A stretch of DNA of 6,823 nucleotides from Candidatus Aminicenantota bacterium (GCA_024644125.1 JAHELQ010000294.1:1-6823); one strand, 5' to 3'. Shown: positions 1 to 6,715, numbered from the stretch's first letter. The notes: generated from the sequence alone by a model not told the origin. Made by a program: numbers and translations.

Positions 1-34
1 TCCAACCGTCAGTACCGAATTTTATTCCCTCCAT
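1..34 (-). CDS. Sugar phosphomutase (phosphoglucomutase/phosphomannomutase family), N-terminal fragment cut by window edge
   Basis: Reading the minus strand from the ATG at 34-32 gives MEGIKFGTDGW and then runs off the left edge. KFGT(D/S)GWR is the characteristic first beta-strand and loop of alpha-D-phosphohexomutases (phosphoglucomutase, phosphomannomutase, phosphoglucosamine mutase), which move a phosphate between C1 and C6 of a hexose. An in-frame TAA lies three codons upstream (43-41), so this ATG is the only ATG start available. There is no Shine-Dalgarno sequence before it, but a -10-like element ends 7 nt upstream, suggesting a leaderless message. Only 11 residues are visible. The family call rests on this short but distinctive motif, and the substrate cannot be determined. 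The gene is divergent from the plus-strand ORF at 186. Confidence 0.66.
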   Translation of the reverse strand, partial: MEGIKFGTDGW

Positions 35-41
35 ACATATT

Positions 42-70
42 TACATATCATATTATGCGTTAATATTCAA
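42..70 (-). promoter_or_regulatory. Putative sigma70-type extended -10 promoter of the phosphomutase
   Basis: On the minus strand, TTGAAT (70-65) is followed after 17 nt by TATGTA (47-42). A TG dinucleotide sits one base upstream of the hexamer (50-49), as in extended -10 promoters. The hexamers are only moderate matches. Seven bases separate the -10 from the ATG, which puts the expected +1 at about position 35, next to the start codon. The same geometry occurs before two other minus-strand genes in the window. The surrounding sequence is very AT-rich, so a chance match is possible. Confidence 0.4.
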
Positions 71-127
71 TAGAAAAGACCGCTAATTCTACATATATCA
101 CTATATTTTTCCAGAAGTAGGAATTTT

Positions 128-157
128 TTGTCATAATCGGAAGTCGAATCTGATAAA
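128..157 (+). promoter_or_regulatory. Putative sigma70-type promoter of the ORF at 186
   Basis: TTGTCA (128-133, five of six consensus bases) and GATAAA (152-157, four of six) are separated by 18 nt. The predicted start of transcription is near 164, giving a leader of about 22 nt that contains a strong ribosome binding site. No operator-like repeat is evident. Confidence 0.45.
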
Positions 158-175
158 TTTAAAACGAAAAAAACT

Positions 176-180
176 GGAGG
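176..180 (+). promoter_or_regulatory. Strong Shine-Dalgarno site for the ORF at 186
   Basis: GGAGG lies 5 nt before the ATG at 186-188. It is the best Shine-Dalgarno match I see in the window and the main reason to treat the following ORF as a genuine translation start rather than an antisense shadow. Confidence 0.6.
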
Positions 181-185
181 TAGAT

Positions 186-509
186 ATGCAAAAATGGATC
201 GCCGCAGTGCTGCTGGTTGTGACAGTTGCAGTCCCGGCGCTCGGGAAGAAAACTCACCCGGAAGAAACGCTCCTTCGAGCGTTTCGAGTCGCGCTGGCGC
301 CGTGTACCGCTGACGCCAGCCTTCTTTGTCGAGCCGATATTGTTTATAAGAACGGCAAGATAGATTTCCAGCCGTTAGGTAAGACTTTGGCCACATCGTT
401 GAGAATGACGAACACCATGAGACCGATCAATATAAAAAAGCCGCTATTGATCAAAATGGCTTTGGTCTTCTGGCCGAATTCACGCCGGATGATGGCTTCG
501 ACGGAATAG
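186..509 (+). CDS. Small putative secreted protein overlapping the 3' end of rseP (possibly truncated)
   Basis: I do not recognise this 107-residue protein. Residues 1-20 form a textbook signal peptide: MQK n-region, hydrophobic core WIAAVLLVVTVAVPA, and an ALG signal-peptidase-I-type cleavage site before KKTHPEE. Two cysteines follow, at about residues 40 and 48. A promoter-like element and GGAGG with a 5-nt spacer precede the start. From position 344 the frame runs antisense through the last 55 codons of rseP, so roughly the C-terminal half (from about residue 54) is the complement of a conserved gene and need not be meaningful. It could be a genuine short secreted protein with a long convergent overlap, a secreted-protein gene whose 3' part was lost by rearrangement next to rseP, or a gene ending earlier through a frameshift. 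The start looks real; the end is doubtful. Confidence 0.38.
   Translation: MQKWIAAVLLVVTVAVPALGKKTHPEETLLRAFRVALAPCTADASLLCRADIVYKNGKIDFQPLGKTLATSLRMTNTMRPINIKKPLLIKMALVFWPNSRRMMASTE
264..285 (-). terminator. Perfect 9-bp hairpin downstream of rseP, candidate operon terminator
   Basis: GAAACGCTC (264-272) and GAGCGTTTC (277-285) are perfect inverted repeats around a 4-nt loop. On the minus strand the hairpin starts 58 nt after the rseP stop codon and is followed by a pyrimidine-rich stretch with a TTTT run about 10 nt further on. The U-tract is not immediately adjacent, so it is not a classic intrinsic terminator. It also lies inside the plus-strand ORF, where the same structure would form in that mRNA. 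Confidence 0.35.
293..320. repeat. Inverted repeat, 7-bp stem with 14-nt loop
   Basis: GCTGGCG (293-299) and CGCCAGC (314-320) are exact reverse complements around a 14-nt loop. On the plus strand the stem is followed by CTTCTTTGT, a weak pyrimidine tail, so it could attenuate a transcript from the promoter at 128-157 before it enters rseP. It is 7 nt from the 9-bp hairpin at 264-285, so the pair forms a structured patch in the convergent 3' region. A regulatory function is inferred only from position. Confidence 0.3.
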
Positions 510-1684
510 ATCAACAAATGCCCGCCATCCAGCGCCGGGATGGGAAACAGATTCACGATTCCCAATTGCAGCGAGATGAAGGCGATCAACATAAAGAAAC
601 TTGTAAAGCCCGCATCCAATGTCTTTTTGGAAATCTTCGCGATTTCGATGGGGCCGGAGAGGTTCCTGGGCGATAACTTGCCCACGATCATTCGCCTGAA
701 CGCGTCGAAAGTCAGGAAAGTCAATCGTTTCATCTCGGTAAAACTACGTCCCAACGACGCGAAGAAGCCGAAACTCAACTTCACTGTGGGCGAATAAGGC
801 AGCATGCGGATTCCGATTTTGCCTTCGCCTTTTTCGTCCGCTTTCGGAGTGACCATAAGTTTTACCTCTTGACCGTCGCGGTCCACAGTTACGGGAATCT
901 CTTTGCCAGGATTGCCGGAAATCAATTGGCTGACTTCAAAATGGGTGGCGTTTTGGCCTGCCACAGACAGAATGACATCGCCCGCCTTGAATCCCGCCTC
1001 TTCCGCCGGTTTACCGGCATCCACAGAATCGATCTTGGTCCTATAACCATAAAAAAAGCCAGCGTAGCCGACATAATATTCGTCTCTCTCGATCACCCGG
1101 AGGTCCGCGGTCATAATCTCCCCACCGCGCGTAAACGTCAACGTCAATGTCTCGTTTGGATTGATGTTGATTTTTTCATCCAGGTCTTTCCAGTCCTTTA
1201 TAGGAACACCGTTAACCGCGCTGATCACGTCCCCCGGCTGAAATCCAGCCTCCGCGGCTGGAGATTCAGGCAACACATACCCGATTTGCGGAGGTTCCAT
1301 TTTATATTTTTCAACATTCACACCGGTGATGTTGATGATAGTCAAAATAAAAAATGCCAACAACACATTCATCAGCGGTCCCATGATCAGGATGAAGATC
1401 TTCTCGGCTCTATTTTTCGCCTCGAATTCATAGGGTTTCAAGTTCTCCGGATCGTATTCCTCCTCGCCCGCCATCTTGACATAACCGCCAAGAGGGATGA
1501 CGCTGACGCGAAAATCGGTATCACCCATTTTTTTCCCAAACAACCGTTTCCCAAATCCAAAGGAAAATGCCTCGACCCTCACTCCGACCAACCTTGCGGC
1601 CAGAAAGTGGCCGAATTCATGCACCAACACAATGATGCTGAGCACGAATAAAAACGTCAATATCGTGGTAATCACATTAATCAT
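344..1684 (-). CDS. rseP: RseP-type site-2 intramembrane zinc metalloprotease with two PDZ domains
   Basis: This inner-membrane protease cuts transmembrane segments of already-clipped substrates; in model diderms it cleaves anti-sigma factors (RseA) and leftover signal peptides. The 446-residue product matches the usual length. The first membrane helix carries HEFGH at residues 22-26, the zinc and catalytic motif. GGYVKMAGE lies at 66-74, and a second helix follows MGPLMN near 102-120. PDZ repeats occupy about 130-200 (AGFQPGDVI) and 215-285 (AGFKAGDVI). The third metal ligand is in NLFPIPALDGGH at 378-389, followed by a terminal helix at about 410-430. No key residue is missing. The ATG overlaps the dxr TGA as ATGA, with AGGA a few bases upstream, indicating translational coupling. 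It is the last gene of the uppS-cdsA-dxr-rseP operon. Its substrate here is unknown, since no sigma/anti-sigma pair is nearby. Confidence 0.95.
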   Translation of the reverse strand: MINVITTILTFLFVLSIIVLVHEFGHFLAARLVGVRVEAFSFGFGKRLFGKKMGDTDFRVSVIPLGGYVKMAGEEEYDPENLKPYEFEAKNRAEKIFILIMGPLMNVLLAFFILTIINITGVNVEKYKMEPPQIGYVLPESPAAEAGFQPGDVISAVNGVPIKDWKDLDEKININPNETLTLTFTRGGEIMTADLRVIERDEYYVGYAGFFYGYRTKIDSVDAGKPAEEAGFKAGDVILSVAGQNATHFEVSQLISGNPGKEIPVTVDRDGQEVKLMVTPKADEKGEGKIGIRMLPYSPTVKLSFGFFASLGRSFTEMKRLTFLTFDAFRRMIVGKLSPRNLSGPIEIAKISKKTLDAGFTSFFMLIAFISLQLGIVNLFPIPALDGGHLLIYSVEAIIRREFGQKTKAILINSGFFILIGLMVFVILNDVAKVLPNGWKSILPFL

Positions 1685-2838
1685 TTAGTCCTACTCCGTT
1701 TAATTAATTCAACAGTCTTGCTTTTTGTAGCTGAAATGGTTTCCGATAGATCTTTTAGATTGGAAACCGGATAAAAATTCTCGTTGTACAAAATATCCGC
1801 CACCACCTGGAAAATATCCAGGAACGACAATTGGCCCGCCAGGAAATGTTCGACCGCCACTTCATTGGCCGCATTGAACACCGCCCCAGAATTCTTCCCC
1901 TGTTCGAGTACAAAGTACGCCATTTCGACAGACAAGAACTTGTCCCGTTCCACTTCGTAAAATTCCAACGAACGCAACGAAGCCAGATCGAGTCGGTTCT
2001 CTTCAAAATCCAATCGCTCCGGATAGGTCAACGAATATAAGATCGGAATCTTCATATCCGGCACGCTCAATTGGGCGATCATCGACGCGTCCCGGAATTC
2101 CACCAACGAATGAACAATGCTCTGAGGGTGGATGATGATGTCGATTTGCTCCTTTTTCAGCTTGAACAAATAGAAGGTCTCGATCACCTCCAACGCCTTG
2201 TTCATCAAGGTGGCGGAATCGATGGTGATTTTTGTCCCCATGGACCATGTGGGGTGGTCCAGAGCTTCGGAGATCGTGATATCCCGAAATTCACGCTTGT
2301 CCTTTTTGAAAAACGGGCCGCCTGAAGCCGTGAGAATCACCTTCTTGATAAGATCCCGGTGATTGCTCCCCACCGACTGGAAGATGGCGCTCTGCTCACT
2401 GTCTATGGGGATCAATTCCGCCCTGGAACTTAGAAGCTCGCGATTGATCAGCTCCCCGGCAGCCACCAGCGTCTCTTTATTGGCAAGACAAATACGATGC
2501 CCCAAACGGATGGATTCTAGCGTCGCTTCCAGGGGAGTGGTACCGGTAATGGCGGAAATCACCGTGTCCACTCCCGGATGATTCACCAACGCCAACAATC
2601 CCTCGCTTCCGAAGGCGATTCGTTTCTGAGGAAACAATTGCTTGAGCTTCGCCGCATCCTGAGGACGTTTTACTGAAATGATCTCCGGCTCGAACACGTT
2701 TACTTGCCGCACCAATTCCGCGATATTCTCGCCGGCGGAGATTCCCAGCAAATTAAAATGCCCGCGATTGGCCTCGATCACCTCCAAAGCATTTTGGCCG
2801 ATAGAACCGGTGGAACCTAAAAGAGCTATATGTCTCAT
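1681..2838 (-). CDS. dxr: 1-deoxy-D-xylulose-5-phosphate reductoisomerase
   Basis: This cytoplasmic enzyme converts DXP to 2-C-methyl-D-erythritol 4-phosphate with NADPH, the committed step of the non-mevalonate isoprenoid pathway and the target of fosmidomycin. The product is 385 residues, close to the family norm. The NADPH-binding GSTGSIG is at 8-14, LANKETLVAAGE at 118-129, and the metal ligands lie in PIDSEQSAIFQ (D146, E148). SGGPF is at 172-176. The flexible loop and substrate segment HPTWSMG at 195-201 leads into DSATLMNKALE, with E217 the third metal ligand. HPQSIVHSLVEF is at 237-248 and NAANEVAV at 322-329. All catalytic elements are intact. The ATG directly follows the cdsA TAG with no gap, and the TGA overlaps the rseP start by four bases, so it depends on operon transcription. 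The lysine/arginine-rich C-terminal tail is ordinary. Confidence 0.97.
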   Translation of the reverse strand: MRHIALLGSTGSIGQNALEVIEANRGHFNLLGISAGENIAELVRQVNVFEPEIISVKRPQDAAKLKQLFPQKRIAFGSEGLLALVNHPGVDTVISAITGTTPLEATLESIRLGHRICLANKETLVAAGELINRELLSSRAELIPIDSEQSAIFQSVGSNHRDLIKKVILTASGGPFFKKDKREFRDITISEALDHPTWSMGTKITIDSATLMNKALEVIETFYLFKLKKEQIDIIIHPQSIVHSLVEFRDASMIAQLSVPDMKIPILYSLTYPERLDFEENRLDLASLRSLEFYEVERDKFLSVEMAYFVLEQGKNSGAVFNAANEVAVEHFLAGQLSFLDIFQVVADILYNENFYPVSNLKDLSETISATKSKTVELIKRSRTK

Positions 2839-3635
2839 CTAATTCCAGATATACATAATAATGAAAAACAACGCGGGAGCGCAAAAAATGTAACTGTCCA
2901 CGCGGTCCAACACGCCGCCATGTCCGGGCAACAAGTCGCCGGAATCTTTCTTGCCGGAGGACCGTTTGAATAGGGATTCCACCGGATCCGACAACTGGGA
3001 CAAAAGACCGATAACACCGCCGGTGGCAATCGCGATGGATGGTTCGACAGGAACCGGGAACAAAACGATGGATAGCCAGCCGGAGAGCGCAGCGGTTATA
3101 ATCGCGGCGATCAGTCCTTCAAGCGATTTTTTGGGAGAAGCCACCGGGTAAATTTTGTGTTTACCGATAGCGCTGCCGACAAAATAGGCGCCTGAGTCAC
3201 CGATAGCGATGACAATAATCATGAAAAACAGGTAATTCGGCCCCAGCTTCTTCAGTTCCAACATGAAGTAGAGAGGAAGATACAGATAAAACAAAACCAA
3301 AAAATGGATTCCCATATCCCGGATAAAGGTATCGAGCTTTTCCTTCTGCCGGATGGTCGCCAAAAAATAGATCCCTGTGGCGAATACGCCGCCGAACACC
3401 CCCACAGACAGGGGAATGCGGTCAAACGTGAAGGATGCGGCAATCAAAAGTCCTGAGAGTATTGCCAGCACATACGAGAACATCTTCGGTTCTGTCAATT
3501 TCACCAATTCTCTGACCGCCAGGCTGGCGATTATAAATAGAATGATGGAAAAATAAAGGGACGGAACGTATTGAATGATACCATACGCAAAAATAATCAA
3601 AAAAAATGCAGTGACTGTTCGAGTGATAAACTCTT

Positions 3636-3639
<4 letters not shown>
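2839..3639 (-). CDS. cdsA: Phosphatidate cytidylyltransferase (CDP-diglyceride synthase)
   Basis: This integral membrane enzyme makes CDP-diacylglycerol from CTP and phosphatidic acid, the branch point for all major phospholipids. The 266-residue product is almost entirely hydrophobic, with about seven or eight predicted membrane segments (for example near 8-25, 28-46, 56-72, 76-95, 110-128, 136-156, 176-196 and 202-216). The family signature lies at 222-248: S-L-F-K-R, then K-D-S-G-D-L-L-P-G-H-G-G-V-L-D-R-V-D, matching the PROSITE-type CDP-DG synthase pattern throughout, including the metal-binding acidic residues. IGDSGAYFVGSAIGKHK at 146-162 is the other conserved stretch. The ATG overlaps the uppS TGA (ATGA), and GGGAG lies a few bases upstream, so the two genes are translationally coupled. 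Nothing is unusual. Confidence 0.95.
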
Positions 3640-4394
<755 letters not shown>

Positions 4395-4400
4395 AGATAA

Positions 4401-4429
4401 ATTATAGTTTGGATGGGTACCTTTGTCAA
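4401..4429 (-). promoter_or_regulatory. Consensus sigma70 promoter of the uppS-cdsA-dxr-rseP operon
   Basis: On the minus strand, TTGACA (4429-4424) and TATAAT (4406-4401) are both exact consensus hexamers with the optimal 17-nt spacer. The -10 ends 6 nt before the uppS ATG, so the expected +1 falls on or within a base or two of the A of that ATG. It lies in the 84-nt gap after the oxidase gene, giving the operon its own strong constitutive-type promoter independent of read-through. No operator-like repeat overlaps it. Confidence 0.85.
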
Positions 4430-4478
4430 ATTTATTCAGGCCCAGGGCAAGGACACCGCTTCGCGCGCCGGACACCGG

Positions 4479-5852
4479 CTAAAAAATCTTCCCGGGATTC
4501 AACAAATTGAACGGATCAAATGCTTTTTTGATATTGCGGAAGATCCCGATCTCGGCTTCATTGAATTGATAGGGCAAAAACGCCCGCTTTGTAATACCGA
4601 CCCCATGCTCCCCGGTGATGGAACCGTTCACCGACACCACATATTTGAAAATCAGGTCCAGCGCCTCCTCCGCCCGTTTCATCTCTGCCGGGTCGTCGGG
4701 ATCCACCAGCACATTGGTGTGAATGTTACCGTCGCCAAAATGGCCGAACAACACAATTTCCAGATTCAAACGCCTGCCCAGTCCTTTGATATAGTCAACC
4801 GCCTCCGGAATTTTGCCAGTGGGAACGACAATATCTTCATTGATCTTTTTAGGTTTGATCTTAGAGATGGCGGGCGAAATATTGCGGCGCAAGCTCCACA
4901 GGAGTTCTTTCTCGGCGTTGGTTTCCGCTACCTGGAAATCACTGATGGACTTCCGGCCCACCAATTCGAGGAATTTTTCTTTCCTGGCGGTCACATCGAT
5001 ACCATTTCCATCGATCTCGATCAATACAATCGCCTCCGGCGCATCTTCCACCGAAAGTCCCATATACTTATACGAAGCCACGATGGAACTTCGGTCCATG
5101 AATTCCAGCACAGCGGGCTGGATACCGCTGTTGATCATTTCATTTATAAACAGAGCGCCCTCCGGCAACGAAGCGAAATCCACCCGGCACAAAACCCGCG
5201 CTTCAGGCAAAGGGATCAACTTCAGATATATTTTCGAAATCACAGCCAGAGTACCCTCGGAACCGATGAGAAGCGACTTGACGTCGTAGCCCGCTACATC
5301 TTTGACGCATGGGGAACCCGCCTTGATTTTTGTCCCGTCCACCAGAAATCCTTCCAGAGCCAAAACATACCCGCCCGTGACTCCGTACTTGAAGCACCGC
5401 AATCCACCGGCGTTTTCCGCCACATTGCCGCCGATAGTGGATGTCTTGAGCGAGGCTGGATCGGGAGGATAAAACAACCCCATCTCCTCGCACGCGGTTT
5501 GCAAGTCAAAAGTGACTACCCCCGGCTCAACCACCGCTGTAAAACTTTCCCGGTCGATGTGCAAGATCTTGTTCATCCGGGAAAAACAAATCAAGACACC
5601 TTTTTCCAGAGGAACCGAACCTCCCGACAATCCGACGCCGGCTCCACGGGGAGTAACAGGTACTTTATATCGATAGGCGATTTCGAGAATTCGCTGAACA
5701 TCCCCTTCATCTTCCGGCAACACCACGATATCCGGCCAATGCTGAATCCCAGTGGCATCATAAGAGTAAGCCAGTAGATATTCCTGGTCTGAAAATACCC
5801 TGTCTTTCCCGATACTTTTTTGGAGCTCTTTTTTTATTTTCCTGTCTATCAT
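4479..5852 (-). CDS. FAD-linked 2-hydroxyacid oxidase/dehydrogenase, GlcD/D-lactate dehydrogenase family
   Basis: A 457-residue flavoprotein of the vanillyl-alcohol oxidase superfamily that oxidises an alpha-hydroxy acid such as glycolate or D-lactate to the keto acid. The N-terminal FAD-binding domain (about 38-215) has PRGAGVGLSGG at 68-78, PPDPASLKTSTIGGNVAENAGG at 129-150, and GSEGTLAVI at 197-205. The C-terminal FAD-oxidase cap has FGHFGDGNIHTN at 369-380, with histidines placed as the usual metal/substrate ligands, GEHGVG at 414-419 and the terminal DPFNLLNPGKIF. It is intact and of GlcD length, without a fused Fe-S domain. No glcE- or glcF-like partner is adjacent: uppS follows and a divergent gene precedes, so the electron acceptor and substrate are open (glycolate, D-lactate and D-2-hydroxyglutarate are all possible). 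A consensus promoter ends 5 nt before the ATG, again suggesting a leaderless message. Confidence 0.9.
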   Translation of the reverse strand: MIDRKIKKELQKSIGKDRVFSDQEYLLAYSYDATGIQHWPDIVVLPEDEGDVQRILEIAYRYKVPVTPRGAGVGLSGGSVPLEKGVLICFSRMNKILHIDRESFTAVVEPGVVTFDLQTACEEMGLFYPPDPASLKTSTIGGNVAENAGGLRCFKYGVTGGYVLALEGFLVDGTKIKAGSPCVKDVAGYDVKSLLIGSEGTLAVISKIYLKLIPLPEARVLCRVDFASLPEGALFINEMINSGIQPAVLEFMDRSSIVASYKYMGLSVEDAPEAIVLIEIDGNGIDVTARKEKFLELVGRKSISDFQVAETNAEKELLWSLRRNISPAISKIKPKKINEDIVVPTGKIPEAVDYIKGLGRRLNLEIVLFGHFGDGNIHTNVLVDPDDPAEMKRAEEALDLIFKYVVSVNGSITGEHGVGITKRAFLPYQFNEAEIGIFRNIKKAFDPFNLLNPGKIF

Positions 5853-5857
5853 CGCCT

Positions 5858-5886
5858 ATTATAAGGTAAGGGCCCACATGGGTCAA
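5858..5886 (-). promoter_or_regulatory. Consensus sigma70 promoter of the FAD-linked oxidase
   Basis: On the minus strand, TTGACC (5886-5881, five of six) and an exact TATAAT (5863-5858) are separated by 17 nt. Only AGGCG lies between the -10 and the ATG at 5852, so the predicted +1 falls at the start codon. The spacer contains an imperfect inverted repeat that could be an operator. It is back to back with the promoter of the plus-strand gene; the two -35 boxes are 20 nt apart. Confidence 0.8.
5871..5884. repeat. Imperfect inverted repeat in the oxidase promoter spacer
   Basis: GGCCCA-CA-TGGGTC pairs five of six bases in each arm around a 2-nt centre. It lies in the spacer and overlaps the upstream edge of the -35 box of the oxidase promoter, a position where a bound repressor would block polymerase. 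It is short and there is only one copy, so an operator role is a guess. Confidence 0.25.
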
Positions 5887-5906
5887 CATTCGAGACAAAA
5901 AAATGT

Positions 5907-5936
5907 TTGACAAATGGAAAGGTAATAGTATAGAAT
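5907..5936 (+). promoter_or_regulatory. Sigma70-type promoter of the cNMP-FHA gene
   Basis: An exact TTGACA (5907-5912) is followed by TATAGAAT, which offers two overlapping -10 choices: TAGAAT at 5931-5936 (five of six, 18-nt spacer) or TATAGA at 5929-5934 (16-nt spacer). The expected +1 is near 5941-5943, leaving a leader of about 30 nt. The only Shine-Dalgarno-like sequence in that leader is GAGTGG at 5954-5959, which is weak and rather far from the ATG. Confidence 0.7.
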
Positions 5937-5971
5937 ATGATTTAAAATAAAAAGAGTGGTAGTAAATAATA

Positions 5972-6715
5972 ATGGAAGGCGTTAAAAAATTTATAAACAA
6001 GTACAAAAAAGGCGACGTAATTTATCGTCAAGGCGAAACTCAAACTGATTTTTTCATTATCAATAAAGGCAAAGTGCAACTCAAAGTTGAACCTACTGAA
6101 ATTATTTTGCTATCATTGGGTAAAGGCGATTTTTTCGGCGAGGAATCCCTGGATAATGACCGTAACGCCGCCTACACTGTAGAGGCGATCGAAGACTGCG
6201 ACCTGTTGAAGATTCCTTATCCCGACTTGATCGAGATGATGAAAAAAAGTACCGACGTATCCCTGAAAATCCTGAAGAAATTGTCGGAAAAAAACATCAA
6301 AACCATGGAGAATCTCCTCACCCAGCAAATCAGGGCAAAAAAGATCGAGGAAGCCGACGGTCTGGACGACACGCAATCCGAAGGACTCAGCCCAGATATA
6401 AAAGCCTATCTGGTCATCCAGAGGTCCAACCGTATCGTGCAATTGACCAGAAAGCACACATTTTTGGGCCGCAGGGATTACACTACCGGTTTTATACCGG
6501 ATATCGACCTGACCAAAGAAGACGAAGAGAAATACATCTCCCGTAAACATGCGCAGATTGCCTTCTCGGACAACAAGTTTTTTGTCTCCGAAGAGGCTGG
6601 CGCCATTAACGGAACCTTCTTGAACGGCGAAAAATTAAAGACAGGCGTTAAGTACGAATTGAAAAACGAAGACGAATTGACGCTATGCCATTTAAATATA
6701 ATTTTTAAATACTAA
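5972..6715 (+). CDS. Cyclic-nucleotide-binding-like domain fused to an FHA domain, putative signalling adaptor
   Basis: A 247-residue soluble protein. Residues 5-90 form a CAP_ED/cNMP-like beta-roll: KKGDVIYRQGETQTDFFIINKG, then LGKGDFFGEESL and AYTVEAIEDCDLLKIP. Aligning AYTVEAIED with the family's R-S-A-T-V-x-A-x-E-D places Ala66 where the phosphate-contacting arginine normally sits; an arginine occurs two residues earlier (R64) and the preceding loop is short, so cyclic-nucleotide binding is uncertain. Residues 90-140 are charged and helical, a probable linker. Residues 145-247 form an FHA domain with every hallmark: GRR at 166-168, SRKH at 190-193 and NGTFLNG at 213-219, predicting binding of a phosphothreonine peptide. 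There is no helix-turn-helix, kinase or membrane segment, so it is not a CRP-type regulator. No Ser/Thr kinase or phosphatase is visible nearby. The gene is divergent from the oxidase. Domain calls are firm; the role is unknown. Confidence 0.88.
   Translation: MEGVKKFINKYKKGDVIYRQGETQTDFFIINKGKVQLKVEPTEIILLSLGKGDFFGEESLDNDRNAAYTVEAIEDCDLLKIPYPDLIEMMKKSTDVSLKILKKLSEKNIKTMENLLTQQIRAKKIEEADGLDDTQSEGLSPDIKAYLVIQRSNRIVQLTRKHTFLGRRDYTTGFIPDIDLTKEDEEKYISRKHAQIAFSDNKFFVSEEAGAINGTFLNGEKLKTGVKYELKNEDELTLCHLNIIFKY

Noticed and set aside
67..396. Minus-strand open frame of 109 codons after rseP
   Set aside because: It overlaps the rseP end in another frame and crosses the AT-rich promoter region. The residues show no domain, and the better-supported start in this area is on the plus strand at 186.
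869..1651. Plus-strand open frame of 260 codons opposite rseP
   Set aside because: Antisense shadow of the double-PDZ protease. The translation is rich in His/Arg/Phe without motifs, and no promoter or ribosome binding site precedes it.
4395..4475. 27-residue N-terminal extension of UppS from a GTG
   Set aside because: It has no ribosome binding site, low-complexity residues unlike the family, and would bury an exact-consensus promoter in the coding sequence.
4467..4479. GCCGG-ACA-CCGGC hairpin at the end of the oxidase gene as a terminator
   Set aside because: The stem is only 5 bp, overlaps the stop codon, and the T-run on the minus strand precedes the hairpin instead of following it.
4413..5777. 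Plus-strand open frame of 454 codons opposite the oxidase gene
   Set aside because: It is almost exactly antisense to a clearly conserved FAD-oxidase frame, has no recognisable domain and no ribosome binding site. Such long shadows arise from codon composition.
5972..6240. Reading the cNMP-like protein as a CRP/FNR transcription regulator
   Set aside because: The C-terminal half is an FHA domain with GR, SRKH and NGT motifs, and there is no helix-turn-helix.
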